Source: Inquilinus ginsengisoli_B
GTDB lineage: Bacteria; Pseudomonadota; Alphaproteobacteria; DSM-16000; Inquilinaceae
Direction: 5' to 3'
Assembly (NCBI RefSeq): GCF_050434925.1
Contig: NZ_JBNDJK010000001.1
Coordinates: 4,960,001 to 5,024,000 of the forward strand
DNA: 64,000 nt
Positions 7,764 through 15,746 of the stretch are shown here, piece after piece. Below the pieces are notes generated by a model. That model saw only the letters and a list, made by a program, of their open reading frames with translations. It did no database searches and had not been told where the DNA came from. Made by a program: the position numbers and the translations under genes. Position 1 is the first letter of the stretch; the number at the start of each line of letters is the position of its first letter.

Positions 7764-8681
7764 TCAGTAGGTCACGGTCAGGTTCAGGCGCCGGAACAGC
7801 TCCCCGGGCGTCGCCGCATCTCCGGCCTCCTCGCCGAAGACCAGCGCCGGCATCGGCACTCTCCTGGTCGGCGCCGCCGTCAGCGTGATCGGCCGCGGGG
7901 CCGGGAAGCCGCGCACGAAGGCCAGCAGCGACACCATCGACGCGGGGAAATCGCTGCCGGTCATGGCCGCGACCTGGCGCTCGATCACCTGCTGCAGCGC
8001 GGCCTTGCGCTCCTCGTTGGGGCCAGGATCCTTCTCCGCCAGGCCCCACGCTGCCGTCGTGAGGATGCGGTCGACAAGGCCGTCGTCGCGGAAGCGCAAC
8101 GACAGGGCCTCGAGATCGCCGGCGCCGATCAGGGTGTGGATGAGGAACCAGGGGCCGAAGTCGAAGGCGAGGATGTCGGGCCGGACATTGCCGCGCCGGT
8201 TGCTGAATGCCACTTCGCCCAGCCCGGGGCCGGACAGCGACAGCGAGGCGACCTCGACCTGCGCGGTCGCGGCATCCCAGCGGTAGTCGAGGGCCGCATC
8301 GAGCTTGACCGGGCCGGGGCCGAGCGCCGCCGTCACCGCAGAGTCCTTCAGCCGGACGTCCTTGGCCCGCAGCGAGGCCGCTTCCAGTCGGCGGTCCTGG
8401 TAGATCCGGTCGAAGTCCAGCCCGTCGGCCGACAGGCTGCCAACGGTCCAACTGCGGCCGGGGCCGAGATCGATGTGCAACTCAGAGAAGCGGCAGCCAT
8501 CGGCTCCCAGCGGCTCGACGCCGGCGGCCGCCGGCGTGGCGATCCGGGCCACCGCCGCCGCGATCTCCAGGAGGCCGCGGCAGCGGTCGGCGGAGTCGGC
8601 TGGGACCGGCCCGGCTTTTGCCATCGGGGCGAGGCCCGTGACGATGGCCGCAACAGCGGCAGCACGGCGGATGCGGGTCAT
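7764..8681 (-). CDS. Exported protein of unknown family, tandem paralogue 3
   Basis: Not recognised. 305 residues. The signal peptide (about 1-24) is followed by VPADSADRCRGLL and later GADGCRFSEL, giving the same two-Cys spacing as its neighbours. Other shared features are LDFDRIY, a beta-rich stretch with LSLSGPGLGEV, a late P-A-P-R-P-I-T-L segment and the C-terminal LNLTVTY. It lies 30 bases after paralogue 2 and 13 before paralogue 4. The ribosome-binding site is weak. Divergence between copies is large: the shared features are motif-level, suggesting old duplication rather than a recent array. Confidence 0.8.
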   Translation of the reverse strand: MTRIRRAAAVAAIVTGLAPMAKAGPVPADSADRCRGLLEIAAAVARIATPAAAGVEPLGADGCRFSELHIDLGPGRSWTVGSLSADGLDFDRIYQDRRLEAASLRAKDVRLKDSAVTAALGPGPVKLDAALDYRWDAATAQVEVASLSLSGPGLGEVAFSNRRGNVRPDILAFDFGPWFLIHTLIGAGDLEALSLRFRDDGLVDRILTTAAWGLAEKDPGPNEERKAALQQVIERQVAAMTGSDFPASMVSLLAFVRGFPAPRPITLTAAPTRRVPMPALVFGEEAGDAATPGELFRRLNLTVTY

Positions 8682-8711
8682 AGCGGTACCCGTCTCGGCT
8701 TAGGGGTGCGG

Positions 8712-9569
8712 TCAGTAGGTGATGACCAGGTTCAGGCGTTCCATCGTCTGCCGGAGCCTGGGATCGAACGGATCGAGCCAGTTCACCGGGATCGGCATCG
8801 CCGGCGCCGCGCTGATCATGATCGGGCGCCGTGGCGAGGGAAGATCTCCGACATAGGCCGTCAGCGCCTCGACCGCCGGCTTGGGGACGCCGAAGCCGGG
8901 CCATCTCCCCAGATTCGCCGACATGTCGCTCTTGACGTCATCGACGGCCGCCTGGACGTCCCGTCCCGACGAAGTCTGGCCGAGCAGGAGCATTCCGATG
9001 AAGCCTCTGTCGACGGCACGGAGCCGGATCTGGCGCAGCCTAACCGCGTCCTGATCCGCGACGGGCCAGAACCCGCCATGGGCCGGCAGGCTGTAGCCCT
9101 CGACCTCGCCGCTCAGAGTGAGCTCGCCGAGGGATGCGCCCCGGAGCGTCAGCTCCCGCAGCGTGAACACTTTGGCCCGGACATCGAGATCGTAGTCGGT
9201 GATGAAATCGAAGGGACCGACGCTGGAAGGCATCCCATCGCCCCGGAGCAGGATGTCCTGAACGCGGAGCGTGACCGCATCGGGCAGCCGGCCGTCGTAA
9301 ATTCGTCCGAAATCGAGGCGTTCGGCCAGGATCAGTCCGATCGAGATCTTTCGCCGGCCGGATTCTCCGGTCACGCCGGTGAACCTGCAGCCGTCGCTGC
9401 CGACTGGCTCGATCCGCTCGGCCTTCGTGGCGGCACCGGTCAGGGGCGGGATCGCCTGCAGGATGCCCCGGCACCGCTCCACCGGGCCGGCCGGGACGGG
9501 GGCCGCCGCCGCCTGCTGGGCCACCGACAGGGCAGCCGCCACCAGCGCCAGGATCGCCATGGTCTTCAT
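8712..9569 (-). CDS. Exported protein of unknown family, tandem paralogue 2
   Basis: Not recognised. 285 residues. The start at 9569 is chosen over 9617 because AGGAG precedes it and the signal peptide (MKTMAILALVAAALS) begins there. Shared family features are VERCRGIL, GSDGCRFTG, LDFGRIY, TLRELTLRGASLGELTLSGEVEG, a P-S-P-R-R-P-I segment and the terminal LNLVITY. It has a shorter helical insert in the second half than paralogue 1. It lies 75 bases after paralogue 1. Confidence 0.8.
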   Translation of the reverse strand: MKTMAILALVAAALSVAQQAAAAPVPAGPVERCRGILQAIPPLTGAATKAERIEPVGSDGCRFTGVTGESGRRKISIGLILAERLDFGRIYDGRLPDAVTLRVQDILLRGDGMPSSVGPFDFITDYDLDVRAKVFTLRELTLRGASLGELTLSGEVEGYSLPAHGGFWPVADQDAVRLRQIRLRAVDRGFIGMLLLGQTSSGRDVQAAVDDVKSDMSANLGRWPGFGVPKPAVEALTAYVGDLPSPRRPIMISAAPAMPIPVNWLDPFDPRLRQTMERLNLVITY

Positions 9570-9644
9570 GCCGGTCTCCTGAGACGGTGATGGCCGGGGA
9601 GTCGCCGCCCCGGCCATCGCTTCAGATCAGGCCTCGCGTGCCGG

Positions 9645-10550
9645 TCAGTAGGTGACGGCGACGTTCAGGCTCTTCACCAGGTCCATCGACGCGGCCTCGC
9701 CCGGCTTGATCGTGGCCAGCTGCGCCAGCGGCACCGGCGCGACCGGGTCGAGCGAGATGGTCAGCGGTCCCTTCGGCGCCGGGAAGTCCTGGGCGAAGGA
9801 CATCAGGCTCTTCACCGCGGCCTCGGGCACGCCGATCGCCGACAGCGCCGCCATGCCGAGCACGGCCTGGCTCTTGCCCTGCTCGATCGCGGTCTTCGGG
9901 TCCTCGCCCTGGGCGGTCGCGAAGGCGATCACCTTGTCGATGATGCCCTTGTTCTCGAAATGCAGCTTGATCTTGCGCAGCGAGGCCGTGCCCATCAGTT
10001 GCATCGGGTCGGCTGCGGCGGCCGGGTTGGTCGCATCGATGCCGTCCAGCGCGCCGTCCAGCGAGATCTCGCCGAGCGCGTCGCCGCTGAGCTGGAACTC
10101 GGTCAGCGTGAACTGCTTGGTGGCGGCGTCGAGCGCGTAGTCGAGCGCGACGTCGAACGGCTCTTCGCCGAGAACGGCCTTGACCTCGGGGTTGTCGATC
10201 GAGATGCCGGTCGCCTGCGCCGTCAGCGTGTCCGAGGGCTTGCCCTCATAGGCCTTGGCGAAGTCGAGCTTGTCGAAGCTGATCTCTTCGATCGTCACCG
10301 TGGTCGGGGTCTTGCCCGCGGCCACCTTGTCGGCCGGCTCGACCATCTTCAGGTCGGTGAACTTGCAGCCGGATTCGCCGAAGGATTCGACCGTGCCGAC
10401 CTCGGCATTGTGCATCGGCGAGTCGGCCGGGGCGAGGGTCAGCAGGCCCTTGCAGCGCTCGACCGGGTCGGACGGGACCTCGGCCGCGAAGGCCGGGGCG
10501 GTGATCAGCGCGACCAGGGCCGCCGCCGTCGAAGCACGAAACACGCTCAT
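9645..10550 (-). CDS. Exported protein of unknown family, tandem paralogue 1
   Basis: Not recognised. 301 residues and first in the array. The start at 10550 is supported by GAGGAG at the right distance; an ATG at 10556 abuts the site and is rejected. The signal peptide is about residues 1-22. Family features are VERCKGLL, GESGCKFTDL, LDFAKAY, TLTEFQLSGDALGEISLDGALDG, a helical segment around GKSQAVLGMAALSAIGVPE, PAPKGPLTISLDP and the terminal LNVAVTY. The alternating-strand middle resembles AsmA/DUF2125-like folds only in general character. Probably the promoter-proximal gene of the four-gene operon. Confidence 0.8.
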   Translation of the reverse strand: MSVFRASTAAALVALITAPAFAAEVPSDPVERCKGLLTLAPADSPMHNAEVGTVESFGESGCKFTDLKMVEPADKVAAGKTPTTVTIEEISFDKLDFAKAYEGKPSDTLTAQATGISIDNPEVKAVLGEEPFDVALDYALDAATKQFTLTEFQLSGDALGEISLDGALDGIDATNPAAAADPMQLMGTASLRKIKLHFENKGIIDKVIAFATAQGEDPKTAIEQGKSQAVLGMAALSAIGVPEAAVKSLMSFAQDFPAPKGPLTISLDPVAPVPLAQLATIKPGEAASMDLVKSLNVAVTY

Positions 10551-10629
10551 ATGCATCTCCTCGCATAACGGGGCGGCACCGGACCCGCAGGCCAGCCTGC
10601 GACAGCGATCGCATCCCCTCGATCGCCAT

Positions 10630-10648
10630 CCCGGGCGCGGCGCCCGGG
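10630..10648. repeat. GC-rich palindrome upstream of the paralogue operon
   Basis: CCCGGGC (10630-10636) and GCCCGGG (10642-10648) flank GCGGC. It lies between accC and paralogue 1 on their common strand. There is no T-run on either side, so it is not a standard terminator. It could be a shortened copy of the CCCGGG-type palindromic repeats seen elsewhere in the window, or a transcript-end hairpin for accC. Confidence 0.4.
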
Positions 10649-10697
10649 ACACGGCATATTCTTATTAATGGATTTGGGCTGAATTCAGGCCGCTGCC

Positions 10698-12035
10698 CTA
10701 TTTCGCCATCAGCTTCTCGAGCCAGCGGATGTCATAGTCGCCGTTGATGAAGTCCGGCTCGGCGATCAGCCTGGCATGCAGCGGCAGGGTGGTCTTGACC
10801 CCGTCGATGACATACTCCTCCAGCGCCCGCCGCAGCCGCATCAGGCATTCGTTGCGGGTGCTGCCGCGCACGATCAGCTTGGCGATCAGGCTGTCGTAAT
10901 GCGGCGGGATGCGATAGCCGTCATAGATCGCGCTGTCGACCCGCACGCCCAGGCCCCCCGGCGCGTGGTAGCCGTCGATCCGGCCTGGGGAGGGGGTGAA
11001 GGTCTCCGGGTCCTCGGCGTTGATCCGGCACTCGATGGCGTGGCCCTGGAAGACGATGTCGTCCTGGGTGTAGCCGAGCGGCGCGCCGGTGGCGACGCGG
11101 ATCTGCTCGCGCACCAGGTCGATGCCCGAGATCTCCTCGGTGATCGGGTGCTCGACCTGCAGCCGGGTGTTCATCTCGATGAAGTAGAATTCCCCGTCCT
11201 GGTACAGGAACTCCATCGTGCCGACGCCGCGATAGCCCAGCTTGCGCGCCGTCTCCGCCGCCAGCCCACCGATGAAGGCGCGCTCCTCGGCGTTCAGGGC
11301 GGGCGAGGGGGCCTCCTCGATCACCTTCTGGTGCCGGCGCTGGATCGAGCAGTCGCGCTCGCCGAAATGCACCACGTTGCCGTGGGTGTCGGCCAAGAGC
11401 TGGATCTCGATGTGGCGCGGATGATCGAGATACTTCTCGACATAGACGCTGTCGTTGCCGAAGGCGGCACGGGCCTCGTTGCGGGCCATGCTGTAGGCCT
11501 CGGGCAGCTCGGCATCGGTCATGGCGACCTTCATGCCCTTGCCGCCGCCGCCCGCCGTGGCCTTGACCAGCACCGGATAGCCCATGCCGCGGGCCAGCGC
11601 CTGGGCCTCGTCGACCGTGTCGACGGCGCCGTCGGAGCCGGGCACGACCGGCAGGCCGGCGGCCTTGACCGCGTCCTTGGCGGCGATCTTGTCGCCCATC
11701 ACCCGGATGTGCTGCGCGGTCGGGCCGATGAAGGCGAAGCCGTGCTCCTCCACCATCTCGGCGAAGCGGGCGTTCTCGGCCAGGAAGCCGATGCCCGGAT
11801 GGATCGCGTCGCAGCCGGTGATGGTGGCGGCCGAGAGCAGGGCCGGGATGTTCAGGTAGCTGTCGCGCGCCGCCGGCGGGCCGATGCAGACCGCCTCGTC
11901 GGCCAAGCGTACGGCCATGGCGTCGCTGTCGGCCGTGGAATGCACGACCACGGTGCGGATGCCCATCTCGCGGCAGGCGCGATGGATGCGCAGCGCGATC
12001 TCGCCGCGATTGGCGATGAGGACCTTCTCGAACAT
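10698..12035 (-). CDS. accC: Acetyl-CoA carboxylase, biotin carboxylase subunit
   Basis: 445 residues. It carboxylates the biotin on AccB using ATP and bicarbonate in the first step of fatty acid synthesis. The Rossmann-like N-terminus (FEKVLIANRGEIALRI), the ATP-grasp glycine loop (KATAGGGGKGMKVA, about residue 160), FIEMNTRLQVEHPITE and the C-terminal domain are all present and of normal length. The ATG shares one base with the accB stop (TGATG), so translation is coupled to accB. Confidence 0.97.
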   Translation of the reverse strand: MFEKVLIANRGEIALRIHRACREMGIRTVVVHSTADSDAMAVRLADEAVCIGPPAARDSYLNIPALLSAATITGCDAIHPGIGFLAENARFAEMVEEHGFAFIGPTAQHIRVMGDKIAAKDAVKAAGLPVVPGSDGAVDTVDEAQALARGMGYPVLVKATAGGGGKGMKVAMTDAELPEAYSMARNEARAAFGNDSVYVEKYLDHPRHIEIQLLADTHGNVVHFGERDCSIQRRHQKVIEEAPSPALNAEERAFIGGLAAETARKLGYRGVGTMEFLYQDGEFYFIEMNTRLQVEHPITEEISGIDLVREQIRVATGAPLGYTQDDIVFQGHAIECRINAEDPETFTPSPGRIDGYHAPGGLGVRVDSAIYDGYRIPPHYDSLIAKLIVRGSTRNECLMRLRRALEEYVIDGVKTTLPLHARLIAEPDFINGDYDIRWLEKLMAK

Positions 12036-12484
12036 CAGTCGATCACGACGAGGGGTTCGGCGAACTCGACCGGCTGGCCGTCCTCGACCAGGATCGCGCT
12101 GATGGTGCCGGACCGCGGGCTGCGGATCGGGTTCATCACCTTCATCGCCTCGACGATCAGCAGCGTGGCGCCCTCGGCCACCTTGTCGCCGACCTTGACG
12201 AAGGCGGCGGCGCCGGGCTCGGGCGACAGGTAGACGGTGCCGACCATCGGCGAGGTCACGGCGTTCTTCGGCGGGCCGGCCGGGGTGGCGGGCGCGGCCG
12301 CCGGCGCGGCGGCAGCGGCGGCCGGGGCGGCCATCGGCGCGGCATAGGTGGTCACCGGCGCGGGCTGGCGGTTCAGCCGGATGCGGCGGTCGCCTTCCGA
12401 GAACTCGATCTCGGTCAGGCCCGTCTCGTCCAGGAGCTTGGCCAGGCTGCGGACGAATTCGGGATCGAGGCTGAAGGTGCTCAT
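12035..12484 (-). CDS. accB: Acetyl-CoA carboxylase, biotin carboxyl carrier protein
   Basis: 149 residues. The C-terminal biotinyl domain has the EAMKVMNPI motif, with the biotinylated Lys at residue 115. It is preceded by an Ala/Pro-rich flexible linker (about 41-75) and an N-terminal segment. The start at 12484 begins MSTFSLDPEFV; the upstream in-frame extension is inside aroQ and is rejected. It lies 7 bases after the aroQ stop and overlaps accC by one base. Confidence 0.97.
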   Translation of the reverse strand: MSTFSLDPEFVRSLAKLLDETGLTEIEFSEGDRRIRLNRQPAPVTTYAAPMAAPAAAAAAPAAAPATPAGPPKNAVTSPMVGTVYLSPEPGAAAFVKVGDKVAEGATLLIVEAMKVMNPIRSPRSGTISAILVEDGQPVEFAEPLVVID

Positions 12485-12491
12485 CTGGTCT

Positions 12492-12956
12492 TCACCGGTC
12501 GGTTTCAAGGAGCCGCGCCATCGCCTGCAGGGCCAGAAGATAGCCATGCACGCCCAGCCCGCACACCACCCCGGTCGCCGCCAGCGAGACATAGGAATGG
12601 TGCCGGAACGCATCGCGGCGGAAGATATTGGAGAGATGGACTTCGATCACCGGAAGTTCCGCCGCGTTCAGCGCGTCGAGGATGGCGACCGAGGTGTGGC
12701 TGTAGGCGCCGGCATTGACGATGATGCCGTCATGGGCGGTGCGGGCCTCCTGGATCCAGGTGACAAGCTCGCCCTCGTGGTTCGATTGCCGGAAGTCGAT
12801 TTCGAGCTCGACCTGCTCGGCCTCGTCGGTGCAGGCCTGCTCGATATCGGCCAGCGTGTCGCGGCCATAGATCTCGGGCTGGCGCACGCCCAGCATGTTG
12901 AGGTTGGGGCCGTTGAGGATAAGGACCGTCGGCCGGTCCGACTGGATCGCCGTCAC
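12492..12956 (-). CDS. aroQ: 3-dehydroquinate dehydratase, type II
   Basis: 154 residues. It converts 3-dehydroquinate to 3-dehydroshikimate in the shikimate pathway, as a cytosolic dodecamer. Type II motifs are present: LNGPNLNMLGVRQPEIYG with the catalytic Tyr, a NAGAYSHTSVA segment (commonly NPGAYTHTS) and EVHLSN with the catalytic His region. It is first in the aroQ-accB-accC operon, a conserved alphaproteobacterial order. Confidence 0.96.
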   Translation of the reverse strand: MTAIQSDRPTVLILNGPNLNMLGVRQPEIYGRDTLADIEQACTDEAEQVELEIDFRQSNHEGELVTWIQEARTAHDGIIVNAGAYSHTSVAILDALNAAELPVIEVHLSNIFRRDAFRHHSYVSLAATGVVCGLGVHGYLLALQAMARLLETDR

Positions 12957-13041
12957 GCGTCGCTGCTCCCGGAATCGCTAGGCCGGGCGTATCATAGGCG
13001 GTGCGGCTTTCACAAGCATCGTTGCACGAACCTGTAACCCT

Positions 13042-13554
13042 TCACAGGATAACCGGCCCGTCCGGCAGCTCCTCGGCGTTCGCTTCGCCGGGCGATGCCG
13101 GCCAGGCCCGCAGCAGCTCGGCGTCGATCGCGGCCAGCGCCTCCAGCACGCCCTCCTCGTACCGCCCGGCCTGGAATCGGTCGCGCAGCATGACGCAGAT
13201 CCGCGGCCACACCGCGTCGTCGACCCGGGCGGTGACGCCGCGGTCGGCGACGATCTCGATCTTATGATCGGCCAGCAGCAGGTACAGCAGCACGCCGGTC
13301 GCCTGTGCCGTGTCCCAGACGCACAGCCGGCCGAACACCTCCAGCGCCCGAAGCCGGCTGTCGCGCAGATGCGGCGGGGCCGCGGCCTCGACCGCGATCA
13401 CGATCTCGCCCAGATGCCGGCGCTCGGCGCCGCGGATCGCCTCGTGCAGCCGGGCCATCACCGCCGCGCCGAAATGCCGGCGCAGCAGGCGCTGGCCATG
13501 CCATTCGGCGACCGGGCGCAGCCGCCGCAGCGTCTTACCAACTCCCGGATGCAC
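13042..13554 (-). CDS. TPM-domain protein without membrane anchor
   Basis: 170 residues. It carries a TPM-like fold (the domain of YgcG/Psb32/MOLO1 proteins) with the typical GEIVIAVE and VLLYLLLADHKIEIVADRGV segments. No signal peptide or transmembrane segment is obvious. The GTG start at 13554 lies inside the previous gene: the two overlap by 20 bases. Third TPM protein of the LemA-TPM operon. Function unknown; TPM proteins are linked to membrane quality control or photosystem repair in other organisms. Confidence 0.8.
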   Translation of the reverse strand: MHPGVGKTLRRLRPVAEWHGQRLLRRHFGAAVMARLHEAIRGAERRHLGEIVIAVEAAAPPHLRDSRLRALEVFGRLCVWDTAQATGVLLYLLLADHKIEIVADRGVTARVDDAVWPRICVMLRDRFQAGRYEEGVLEALAAIDAELLRAWPASPGEANAEELPDGPVIL

Positions 13555-14473
13555 CGCCGCCTCCGCTCGATCCGCCGCCGCCGCTGAACCCGCCGCCCGA
13601 TCCGCCTCCGCCGGAGCCGCCGCGCGATCCGCCGCCGAAGCCGCCTCCGAACCCGCCGCCGAAGCCTCCCGAGCCGCGGCGGGTGCTGAAGCCGCCGCCC
13701 GGCCCGCCGAATCTGCCGCCGATGCCGCCGAGAATCACCGCGCCGATGGCGCAGAACGCGCCGAAGAAGATCATCCCGGACAGACCCCAGCCGAGGCCGC
13801 CGGCCACCAGCGCGCTGCCGCCGGCCGGCAGCGGCATCGGCAGCCCGATGCCGCGCAGCCCGGCGCGGACCGCGGCCCCGACCAGGATCGCCAGGATGAC
13901 GATCTGGAAGACATCCTGCGGCGCCTCGTCCCGGCTCTCCGGCGGGGGCGGCGGCAACGGCTCGCCATCGATCAGCCGGATCAGGCTGTCGACCGCAGCA
14001 CCCAGGCCGCCGGCGAAGTCGCCCTGGCGGAAGGCCGGGGTGATCTGCTCGCGCACGATGCGGCCGGCGGCGATGTCCGGGATCGCGCCCTCCAGCCCGT
14101 AGCCGGGCTCGATCCGGACGGTGCGGTCGTTCTTGGCGACAAGCAGCAGCACGCCGTCATCGACACCCTTGCGGCCCAGCTGCGACTGATCGAACACCCG
14201 CCTGGCATATTGCTCGACGGTGTCGGCGCCGGTGGTCGGCACGATCAGGATGGCGATCTGCGCGCCCTTGCGCCGTTCGACCTCCGTGAGCTTGGTCTCC
14301 AGAGCCTGCCGCTCGGCGGCGGACAGGGTGCCGGTCAGGTCGGTCACGCGCGTGCTCAGCTGCGGCACCGCGACCGGCTGCTGCGCCATGGCCGTCGCCG
14401 CGAAGGCCAGTTGCAGAACCAGCATCAGCGCGGCCAGGATGCGTCCCGTCCTCGGGAGGATGGCAACGATCAT
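13535..14473 (-). CDS. TPM-domain membrane protein with Gly/Ser-rich tail (YgcG-like)
   Basis: 312 residues: signal peptide (about 1-31), TPM domain (about 35-185, with VTDLTGTLSAAERQALETKL and VLLLVAKNDRTVRIEPGYGLEG), membrane segments (about 195-255) and a long Gly/Ser-rich C-terminus ending in GSW. This is the standard YgcG layout. The start overlaps the stop of the previous TPM gene by 4 bases (ATGA). The low-complexity tail is encoded by GC repeats that generate long false ORFs on the other strand. Confidence 0.88.
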   Translation of the reverse strand: MIVAILPRTGRILAALMLVLQLAFAATAMAQQPVAVPQLSTRVTDLTGTLSAAERQALETKLTEVERRKGAQIAILIVPTTGADTVEQYARRVFDQSQLGRKGVDDGVLLLVAKNDRTVRIEPGYGLEGAIPDIAAGRIVREQITPAFRQGDFAGGLGAAVDSLIRLIDGEPLPPPPPESRDEAPQDVFQIVILAILVGAAVRAGLRGIGLPMPLPAGGSALVAGGLGWGLSGMIFFGAFCAIGAVILGGIGGRFGGPGGGFSTRRGSGGFGGGFGGGFGGGSRGGSGGGGSGGGFSGGGGSSGGGGASGSW

Positions 14474-15018
14474 GCCGCCTCCCGCAGCGCAGGGGTGGCG
14501 GTCCGTCCCGCATCCGCGCCCTTGCGAGGGGCAGGCAGGCCGGCGCCCCGAAGCAGGGGAATCAGCGCGGAGACGGCCGCCGCCAGACCGCCGGCGAAGT
14601 CGCCCGCACGGAAGGCCGGCACCATCCTGTCCTGGATGATCGCGACGGCGGTAGCATCCGGTATCGCCTGCTCCAGGCCGAAGCCGACCTCGATCCGCAC
14701 GGTGCGGTCGCTTTTGGCGACCAGCAGCAGCACGCCGTCATTGATGTCGCGTCGGCCGAGCTTCCAGGTGTTGAAGGCCCGCAGCGCATAGGCGTCGATG
14801 CTCTCCGGCCCGGTGGTCGGTATGATCACGATGGCGATCTGGGCGCCGATGCTGAGCTCGATCCAGGCCAGCTTGGCCTCGAACATGCGGCTCTGGTCAG
14901 CCGTCAGTGTGCCGGTCAGGTCGAGGATATGGGTCGTCAGCGGCGGCACGGCGACCGGCCGCGCCATCGCCGGCAGGGCGAGAAACAACCCGATCGCGAG
15001 GGCCAGGACGCGCCACAT
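14470..15018 (-). CDS. Exported TPM-domain protein
   Basis: 182 residues. The signal peptide (about 1-19) is followed by a TPM domain (about 23-155) closely related to that of the next gene: VLLLVAKSDRTVRIEVGFGLEQ here and VLLLVAKNDRTVRIEPGYGLEG there, so one probably arose by duplication. It lacks the membrane and Gly-rich region. It starts 9 bases after lemA. Probably periplasmic. Confidence 0.87.
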   Translation of the reverse strand: MWRVLALAIGLFLALPAMARPVAVPPLTTHILDLTGTLTADQSRMFEAKLAWIELSIGAQIAIVIIPTTGPESIDAYALRAFNTWKLGRRDINDGVLLLVAKSDRTVRIEVGFGLEQAIPDATAVAIIQDRMVPAFRAGDFAGGLAAAVSALIPLLRGAGLPAPRKGADAGRTATPALREAA

Positions 15019-15027
15019 CGCCGATCC

Positions 15028-15648
15028 TCAGGGCTTCGGGGCCGGGGAGGTGCCGAAATCGACCTTGGGCGCGGTGGAGATCGCGGCCTCGTTCTCGACG
15101 CTGAAATTCGGCTTGGCGCTGAAGCCGAGCACGCCGGCGATCAGGGTGCCGGGGAAGCGGCGGACGCTGACATTGTAGTCCTGCACCGCCTGGATCGAGC
15201 GGTTGCGGGCCGTGGCGATCCGGTTCTCGGTGCCCTCCAGCTGGGTCATCAGGTCCTGGAACAGGGCGTCGGATTTCAGCTGCGGATAGTTCTCCGTCAC
15301 CACCAGCAGCCGCGACAGGGCCGAGGACAGCTCGCCCTGCGCCGCCTGGAACTTCTGCAGCGCCGCCGGGTCGTTCAGCGTCTCCGGCGTCACCTGGATG
15401 CTGCCGACCTTGGCCCGGGCCTCGGTGACCTGGGTCAGCACGTCCTTCTCCTGGTTGGCATAGCCCTGCACGGTCTTGACCAGGTTCGGCACCAGGTCGG
15501 CCCGGCGCTGGTACTGATTCACTACCTCGGACCAGGCGGCCTTGACGGTCTCATCGCCGGCCAGGAAGCGGTTGTAGGCGCTGCCGCCCCAGATCGCGAC
15601 CAGCACGACCACGACGACGACCACGATCAGCCCGGTGAAACGACGCAT
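15028..15648 (-). CDS. LemA-family protein
   Basis: 206 residues. One N-terminal membrane anchor (about 5-24, very Val-rich) is followed by the coiled-coil LemA domain (YNRFLAGDETVKAAWSEVVNQYQRRADLVPNLV, quoted in part, about residues 28-60, then helices to about 175). AAGGGGGAT precedes the start at 15648; an upstream in-frame codon at 15750 is rejected. LemA and TPM genes are often adjacent. The molecular role is not established. Confidence 0.92.
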   Translation of the reverse strand: MRRFTGLIVVVVVVVLVAIWGGSAYNRFLAGDETVKAAWSEVVNQYQRRADLVPNLVKTVQGYANQEKDVLTQVTEARAKVGSIQVTPETLNDPAALQKFQAAQGELSSALSRLLVVTENYPQLKSDALFQDLMTQLEGTENRIATARNRSIQAVQDYNVSVRRFPGTLIAGVLGFSAKPNFSVENEAAISTAPKVDFGTSPAPKP

Positions 15649-15746
15649 CCGATCCCCCTTGAGCAGCGGAGCGAGCCCGCTGATTGCATCATCAACCCGC
15701 GGCTGGGGCAATCGTGCCGCGATGTGGGCGGTGCAAAGACCGGCGC

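Noticed and set aside
13305..14791. Long Pro/Ala/Arg-rich plus-strand frames near 13.3-14.8 kb
   Set aside because: They are antisense to the Gly/Ser-rich tail and TPM domains of the YgcG-like protein; low-complexity translation of GC repeats.
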